64,000 bases of DNA from Actinobacillus arthritidis (GTDB taxonomy: Bacteria > Pseudomonadota > Gammaproteobacteria > Enterobacterales > Pasteurellaceae). The position numbers and the translations under genes are program-made. Of this stretch, positions 58,643 through 64,000 are shown in pieces. The notes under the pieces are model-generated. The model made no database searches. It saw nothing but the letters and a program-made list of their open reading frames with translations, and was not told where the DNA came from. Numbering within the stretch: position 1 is the stretch's first letter; the number at the start of each line of letters is the position of its first letter. Location of the stretch: contig NZ_CP103833.1 of the NCBI RefSeq assembly GCF_029774155.1, positions 806,001-870,000 of the forward strand, given 5' to 3'.

Positions 58643-61294
58643 TTATGCGTATAACGGGTTAATACGATCTACGTTTAAGCCGAATTTAGCGATTGCATCA
58701 GCAACAACTTTAGTTTCCACTGTGCCTTCTTTCGCTAATTGTGATAACGCCGCCACAACAACATAACGTGCATCTACTTCAAAATGTTCACGTAAGTTTG
58801 CACGGCTGTCTGAACGACCAAAACCATCTGTACCTAATACATGATAGTGTTTGCTTGGTACGAACGCACGGATTTGATCCGCATATTGTTTCACATAGTC
58901 AGTTGATGCAACGGTCGGTAAATCCGCTAATACTTGTGCAACATAAGGAACACGTTGTTCTGCTGTTGGGTGTAATAAGTTCCAACGTACCGCATCGTTA
59001 CCTTCACGCGCTAATTCGTTGAATGACGGCGCAGAGAATACGTCTGAAGTTACGCCATAGTCATTCGCAAGGATCTGTGCCGCTTCACGAACGTGACGCA
59101 TAATTGCACCAGAACCTAATAACTGAACGTGACCTTTACCTTTACCTTTAACGGTTTCGAATTTATATAAACCTTTACGGATACCTTCTTCAGCACCTGC
59201 TGGCATTGCCGGTTGATCCATTACTTCGTTTAATGTTGTCATGTAATAGAAAACATCTTCTTGTTTTTCACCATACATACGGTTGATACCGTCTTGCATG
59301 ATTACCGCAACTTCAAACGCAAATGATGGGTCGTAAGTAATACAGTTAGGGATAATACCTGCTTGAATATGGCTATGACCGTCTTCGTGTTGTAAACCTT
59401 CACCGTTTAACGTTGTACGACCAGACGTGCCACCCACCATGAAACCACGAGCTAATTGGTCACCCGCTAACCACATCATATCACCCACACGTTGGAAACC
59501 GAACATTGAGTAATAGATGAAGAATGGAATCATTGGTTGGTTACTTACAGAGTAAGACGTTGCCGCAACCCAAGACGCCGCACCACCTAATTCGTTGATA
59601 CCTTCTTGTAATACTTGACCGTCTTTCGCTTCACGGTAGTAAGCCACTAAATCACGGTCTGAAGGTGTATAGTTTTGACCGTGCGGGTTGTAAATACCCA
59701 CTTGACGGAATAAGCCTTCCATACCGAATGTACGCGCTTCGTCTACGATCATCGGAACAATTGTTTTACCGATGTTTTTATCTTTTAATAAGATATTTAA
59801 TGCACGTGTAAACGCCATTGTGGTTGAAATACCACGCGGTTGTTCTTCAAGTAACGCTTTAAATTCATCTAATGCAGGTACTTTGTACTCTACGTCAAAT
59901 TTAGGACGACGAGCCGGAACATAACCATTTAATGCTTTACGGTGGTTGTGAATATAGTTGTACTCTTCAGAACCTTCAGCAAATTTGATGTACTCTAGGC
60001 TTTCTACTTGTTCATCTGTTAATGGTAATTCGAAGAAATCACGGAAGCCTTTTAAGCTTTCTAATGACATTTTTTTCGATTGGTGAGCAGTATTTTTACT
60101 TTCTGCTTCAGGAATTTTATAACCTTTAACTTGGTGAGCTAAAATTACAACCGGTTTATCTGATTTTTGTGCTTTTGCATATGCGGCGTAAAGTTTTTCG
60201 CTGTCGTGTGCACCACGACGAAGATCCCAAATCTCTTCGTCTGTCATATCTGCTACTAATGCAACTGTTTCAGGGTAACGACCGAAGAAGTGTTCACGAA
60301 TATAAGCGCCATCTTTTGATTTGAAGGTTAAGTAGTCACCATCAACTACTTCCATCATTAATTGTGCTAATTTACCTGAAGTATCTTTCGCGAATAATTT
60401 ATCCCAGTTGTCGCCCCATAATACTTTGATTACTTCCCAGCCTGCACCAGTGAATAAACCTTCTAATTCTTGAACGATTTTACCGTTACCGTTTACTGGA
60501 CCGTCTAATCGTTGTAAGTTACAGCTTACAGTGAAAATTAAGTTATTTAATTTTTCACGTGCGACAAATGTTAACGCACCTTTAGACTCAATTTCATCCA
60601 TCTCACTGTCACCTAAGAATGCATACACTTTTTGGTCTGCAGTGTCTTTTAAACCACGGTTTTCAAGATATTTTAAGAAACGTGCTTGGTAAATCGCATT
60701 AACAGGACCTAAACCCATTGATACGGTTGAGAATTGCCAAAATTCAGGCATCAATTTCGGGTGTGGGTAAGAAGATAAGCCATCTGTAAATGCTTCTTGA
60801 CGGAAATTGTCTAATTGTTCTTCCGTTAAACGACCTTCCACATAAGCACGTGCATACATACCTGGAGTCGCGTGACCTTGGAAGAAGACTAAGTCGCCAC
60901 CATTTTTCTCTGTTGCCGCTTTAAAGAAGTGGTTATAGCACACTTCATACATTGTAGTCGCTGATTGGAAAGTAGAGATATGACCACCTAAGTCGAGATC
61001 TTTCTTCTGACTACGTAAAACCATTGCAATCGCATTCCAACGTACTGCAGAACGGATACGACGTTCAATTTTATGATCGCCAGGATATGCAGGTTGTGCG
61101 TTTACAGGAATAGTATTCACATATGCAGTTGTAACGCCTGATTGAACAGGTACGCCTTCCGTACGAGCTTGATCTAATAATTGGTCGATAATATATTGAG
61201 CACGCTCAACACCTTCTACACGGATTAAAGAATCTAATGATTCTAACCACTCTTTAGTTTCGAATGGATCTACGTCTCTTTCGATCTCTGACAT
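58643..61294 (-). CDS. aceE: Pyruvate dehydrogenase E1 component
   Basis: Homodimeric E1 that decarboxylates pyruvate with thiamine diphosphate and acetylates E2. The 883-residue protein opens SEIERDVDPFETKEWLESLD and carries the ThDP motif GDSEMDEIESKGAL with NLQRLDGPVNGN near residue 230, plus the substrate-channel histidines in FFQGHATPGMYAR and LQHEDGHSH. Full length, with no frame break. First gene of aceE-aceF-lpd. No pdhR lies beside it in this window, unlike E. coli. Confidence 0.97.
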   Translation of the reverse strand: MSEIERDVDPFETKEWLESLDSLIRVEGVERAQYIIDQLLDQARTEGVPVQSGVTTAYVNTIPVNAQPAYPGDHKIERRIRSAVRWNAIAMVLRSQKKDLDLGGHISTFQSATTMYEVCYNHFFKAATEKNGGDLVFFQGHATPGMYARAYVEGRLTEEQLDNFRQEAFTDGLSSYPHPKLMPEFWQFSTVSMGLGPVNAIYQARFLKYLENRGLKDTADQKVYAFLGDSEMDEIESKGALTFVAREKLNNLIFTVSCNLQRLDGPVNGNGKIVQELEGLFTGAGWEVIKVLWGDNWDKLFAKDTSGKLAQLMMEVVDGDYLTFKSKDGAYIREHFFGRYPETVALVADMTDEEIWDLRRGAHDSEKLYAAYAKAQKSDKPVVILAHQVKGYKIPEAESKNTAHQSKKMSLESLKGFRDFFELPLTDEQVESLEYIKFAEGSEEYNYIHNHRKALNGYVPARRPKFDVEYKVPALDEFKALLEEQPRGISTTMAFTRALNILLKDKNIGKTIVPMIVDEARTFGMEGLFRQVGIYNPHGQNYTPSDRDLVAYYREAKDGQVLQEGINELGGAASWVAATSYSVSNQPMIPFFIYYSMFGFQRVGDMMWLAGDQLARGFMVGGTSGRTTLNGEGLQHEDGHSHIQAGIIPNCITYDPSFAFEVAVIMQDGINRMYGEKQEDVFYYMTTLNEVMDQPAMPAGAEEGIRKGLYKFETVKGKGKGHVQLLGSGAIMRHVREAAQILANDYGVTSDVFSAPSFNELAREGNDAVRWNLLHPTAEQRVPYVAQVLADLPTVASTDYVKQYADQIRAFVPSKHYHVLGTDGFGRSDSRANLREHFEVDARYVVVAALSQLAKEGTVETKVVADAIAKFGLNVDRINPLYA

Positions 61295-61641
61295 AGGTTT
61301 TCCTTATTTTTGATGAAATGATGAAGATAAGTTAACACTTATCGTTTGATGAAATAATAGACATTCAATTGAAGAGAATCACATAAAACACACGGAAAGT
61401 TTAACAAAATGTAAAACTTACACTCTTTCCAACCGAACATCTTACAGCTATCTATTTGATTTTAAACATCTTTTATCTAATTACCAAAAATGTTTAAAAT
61501 TTGTAGATAAATTTGTAACACAAGATAACAAAATTGCCCTGTTTTGTCCATTTTTTTGACCTGCATCAACCAGCAAGGAATAAATATTAAAATCAAAATT
61601 TCATTTTATTGTGTATAAAAAATGTAACTGCTAATCAGTAT
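61295..61641. other. aceE upstream region
   Basis: This 347-base, very AT-rich gap between aceE and pyrD holds the pdh promoter region. I see no gene in it on either strand. The one clear element is the FNR-like palindrome at 61556-61569. A promoter could not be assigned confidently. Confidence 0.6.
61556..61569. promoter_or_regulatory. FNR-like site upstream of aceE
   Basis: TTGACCTGCATCAA matches the FNR consensus TTGAT-N4-ATCAA at nine of ten defined positions. FNR represses the pdh operon in E. coli under anaerobiosis. Its distance of about 260 bases from aceE is large, so its role is uncertain. Confidence 0.5.
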
Positions 61642-62649
61642 TTAGCGAAGCTGAATATATTTAGCTAAATCTTGAATTAATGTTGGACCTTGATAAATCA
61701 TTGCCGAATAAACTTGTAACAAACTCGCACCCGCATTAATTTTTTCTTGCCCAGACGCTACAGAATGGATACCACCACTACCGATAATCGGTAATCGTCC
61801 GTTTAACTCTTCAGATAAACGACTAATTAGACGGGTACTGAGCGTATTAAGCGGTTTCCCGCTCAAGCCTCCCTGTTGTTCAGCGTTATTTAGTCCAGTA
61901 ACTGGTTCTCGAGAAAGTGTTGTGTTCCCAGCAATCACTCCATCAACTTTATGTCTGATTAAGCTGTCTGCAACGGAGGCAATCTCTTCATCACTTAAAT
62001 CAGGAGCAATTTTTAAGACAAGCGGTTTATATTGCTTAAATTTTTGCGATAACGTTTCTTGTTCACTTTTAAGTGAGCGTAGCAGATCATCTAAGGCTTC
62101 TCCATACTGCAAAGTACGTAGATTTTTGGTATTTGGCGAGGAAATATTAACCGTAATATAATCGGCATATTCATACACTTTACGTAAACAAATTTGATAA
62201 TCATCCAACGCTCTTTCAATCGGTGTTATCGCATTTTTGCCGATATTAATACCTAAGATACCATCATATTTTGCTTTTTTAACATTCTCGATGAGTACAT
62301 CTACACCGGCATTATTAAAACCATTACGGTTAATAATGCCTTCTGCTTCTAAAATTCTAAATTGACGTGGTTTAGGATTACCATCTTGTGCTAATGGCGT
62401 TACCGTCCCTACCTCAATAAATCCAAAACCGAGTTTACCGAATCCGTCAATAGCTTCACCGTTTTTATCTGCACCTGTCGCCAAACCAATTGGGTTTCTA
62501 AATTTCAACCCCATCACTTCTGTCGGGTTGTCCGGAATAGAAAAAGGATGAAGCGGTAGTTTACCAGCTAATTTTAACGCCTGAATCGAAAAATGGTGTG
62601 CGGTTTCAGCATCCATAGAAAAAAGACATTTACGGATAAGGGAATACAT
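61642..62649 (-). CDS. pyrD: Dihydroorotate dehydrogenase (quinone)
   Basis: Class 2 membrane-associated flavoenzyme oxidising dihydroorotate to orotate with quinone. The 335-residue protein has the N-terminal membrane-association helices ([20 protein letters not shown]), the FMN region [20 protein letters not shown], the catalytic-serine block [17 protein letters not shown] near residue 170 and [10 protein letters not shown]. It is monocistronic between aceE and prs. Confidence 0.97.
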   Translation of the reverse strand: MYSLIRKCLFSMDAETAHHFSIQALKLAGKLPLHPFSIPDNPTEVMGLKFRNPIGLATGADKNGEAIDGFGKLGFGFIEVGTVTPLAQDGNPKPRQFRILEAEGIINRNGFNNAGVDVLIENVKKAKYDGILGINIGKNAITPIERALDDYQICLRKVYEYADYITVNISSPNTKNLRTLQYGEALDDLLRSLKSEQETLSQKFKQYKPLVLKIAPDLSDEEIASVADSLIRHKVDGVIAGNTTLSREPVTGLNNAEQQGGLSGKPLNTLSTRLISRLSEELNGRLPIIGSGGIHSVASGQEKINAGASLLQVYSAMIYQGPTLIQDLAKYIQLR

Positions 62650-62689
62650 ATGAACTCTTAAATGATATTTTTAGACAAAAAATAGACTA

Positions 62690-62712
62690 AGGGCGAGTAT
62701 AAAACTCGCCCT
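62690..62712 (-). terminator. Terminator after prs
   Basis: GGGCGAGT (62691-62698) and ACTCGCCC (62704-62711) pair perfectly with a five-base loop, shortly after the prs stop on the minus strand. T-rich sequence follows a few bases later. Confidence 0.75.
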
Positions 62713-62728
62713 TTTCTTATATATAGGA

Positions 62729-63679
62729 TTATGCATCAAACATAGCAGAAATCGATTCTTCATTGCTAATACGACGAATAGCTTCCGCTAACATACTGGA
62801 TAAGGTTAGTACACGTACTTTATTTAATGCTTTAATTTCATCCGATAACGGAATCGTATCAGTGACAACGACTTCGTCTAATGCCGGATTGGCTAAATTT
62901 TTCGCGACTGTACCAGAGAATACTGCGTGTGTTGCATACGCAAATACTCGACGAGCACCACGCTCTTTTAATGCTTCAGCCGCTTTGACTAAAGTACCGC
63001 CGGTATCAATCATATCATCAACCAAGATACAATCACGATCACTTACATCACCAATAATGTGCATAACTTGTGATACATTCGCTTTAGGACGACGTTTATC
63101 GATGATTGCCATATCTGTATCATTTAATAATTTAGCTACCGCTCTCGCACGTACAACACCGCCGATATCCGGAGAAACCACAATAGGATTCACTAAATCG
63201 GCTTTTTTAAGAATATCATCAATTAATACCGGTGAACCGAATACGTTATCTGCCGGTACATCAAAGAAACCTTGAATTTGTTCTGCGTGTAAATCGCAAG
63301 TTAACACGCGATCCACGCCCACACTTGATAGGAAATCCGCGACAACTTTCGCCGTAATCGGTACACGAGCAGAACGCACACGACGGTCTTGACGTGCATA
63401 ACCAAAATAAGGAATTACCGCTGTAATACGTCCTGCTGACGCACGACGTAACGCATCAACCATCACAATTAATTCCATTAAGTTATCGTTAGTTGGAGCG
63501 CAAGTCGATTGCACGATAAAAATATCGCCACCACGAACGTTTTCATTGATCTGAACTTGGATTTCACCATCACTAAAACGACCAACAGTCGCATCACCAA
63601 GGGAAATATAAAGACGTTCTGCAATACGTTTTGCAAGTTCAGGCGTTGCATTACCTGCAAACAGTTTAATATCTGGCAT
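62729..63679 (-). CDS. prs: Ribose-phosphate pyrophosphokinase (PRPP synthase)
   Basis: Makes PRPP from ribose 5-phosphate and ATP for nucleotide, His and Trp synthesis. The 316-residue protein begins [20 protein letters not shown], with [20 protein letters not shown], the catalytic flexible loop [23 protein letters not shown] and the PRPP motif [18 protein letters not shown]. It follows ispE by ten bases, as in other gamma-proteobacteria. Confidence 0.97.
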   Translation of the reverse strand: MPDIKLFAGNATPELAKRIAERLYISLGDATVGRFSDGEIQVQINENVRGGDIFIVQSTCAPTNDNLMELIVMVDALRRASAGRITAVIPYFGYARQDRRVRSARVPITAKVVADFLSSVGVDRVLTCDLHAEQIQGFFDVPADNVFGSPVLIDDILKKADLVNPIVVSPDIGGVVRARAVAKLLNDTDMAIIDKRRPKANVSQVMHIIGDVSDRDCILVDDMIDTGGTLVKAAEALKERGARRVFAYATHAVFSGTVAKNLANPALDEVVVTDTIPLSDEIKALNKVRVLTLSSMLAEAIRRISNEESISAMFDA

Positions 63680-63689
63680 GGGATTAATC

Positions 63690-64000
63690 CTATTGTGGGA
63701 AAGTAGTTAAATTGAGCATTTGATGTAAGGGAGAATGATTTTGCCCTTTTGCAACAAAACCAAACACACCTTGCGGTTTCCGCGCAAACACAGCATTTGC
63801 TTCTGCCTCATTCTCAAATTCGGCGAAAATACAAGCACCGGTTCCGGTCAACCGAAACGGAGCATATTGTAACAATTCTGCAATAAGATCTTCAACCTCG
63901 AAATAATGATCTCGCACAACTTTTTCGCAATCGTTTGTCCATTTTTCCGATAAAAGCTGGCCCAGTGTTCTTTTAGGCGTATTTCTCGGTAAATTCGGAT
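63690..64000 (-). CDS. ispE: 4-diphosphocytidyl-2-C-methyl-D-erythritol kinase IspE (3' part)
   Basis: C-terminal part of the isoprenoid (MEP) pathway kinase. The frame stays open to the window edge, so the start lies beyond. Visible blocks are [20 protein letters not shown], the glycine-rich GHMP motif [18 protein letters not shown] and the C-terminal [14 protein letters not shown]. These match the end of IspE. It is followed closely by prs, the conserved order. Confidence 0.95.
   Translation of the reverse strand, partial: PNLPRNTPKRTLGQLLSEKWTNDCEKVVRDHYFEVEDLIAELLQYAPFRLTGTGACIFAEFENEAEANAVFARKPQGVFGFVAKGQNHSPLHQMLNLTTFPQ

Overview
The window looks like a chromosomal segment of a Pasteurellaceae bacterium of the Actinobacillus branch (A. 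pleuropneumoniae-like). DNA uptake sequences of the ACAAGCGGT type, not the Haemophilus AAGTGCGGT type, are scattered throughout, often as inverted pairs after genes. DNA is AT-rich, gene order is typical of gamma-proteobacteria, and most content is core metabolism. I see no prophage, insertion sequence, CRISPR array or toxin operon.

Layout. 0.1-2.6 kb: molybdopterin synthesis (moaA, moaC, moaD, moaE). 2.7-7.7 kb: ybeY-tmcA facing topA. 7.8-17.2 kb: a LysR regulator, argA, hisC-aroA, serC, an RpiR regulator with a NanQ-like enzyme, and ppx. 17.3-19.5 kb: a small unknown gene, then a lysine riboswitch and lysC. 19.6-25.7 kb: a nickel-type ABC importer (nikA, nikB, nikC and a fused NikDE ATPase) with a methyltransferase gene first, divergent from a MerR regulator; the shared promoter has the 19-bp spacer typical of MerR control. 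25.8-28.0 kb: nrdR, ycgL, dnaB. 28.1-31.8 kb: a Fur-box-preceded siderophore ABC importer. 32-34.6 kb: phosphate transport (DUF47 protein and Pit) and ygiM. 34.7-41.7 kb: the conserved run yciH, pyrF, lapB, lapA, ihfB, rpsA, cmk, then degS, tRNA-Leu(GAG), secG. 41.8-45.6 kb: topB, tsf, rpsB. 45.8-53.2 kb: a second metal or siderophore region, with a Fur-box TonB receptor, an SbmA/YddA-type ABC protein ending in CCMGCC, and an afuA/afuB-like pair without an ATPase. 53.4-64 kb: a HerA-like ATPase, the pyruvate dehydrogenase operon (aceE, aceF, lpd), pyrD, prs and the 3' part of ispE.

Two themes stand out. Metal acquisition is heavily represented: a nickel locus, a Fur-linked siderophore importer, a Fur-linked receptor with an unusual ABC partner, and an Afu-like pair. 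Secondly, fifteen genes carry single-site frame breaks (sixteen sites), including essential rpsA, rpsB, tsf and aroA. At about ten sites the expected reading is a GCAGC pentamer, mostly seen as GCAAGCA or GCGC, and intact GCAGC/GCTGC is almost missing from the window. I read these as systematic sequence errors at one motif, not pseudogenes, so each broken gene is annotated over its full reconstructed extent.
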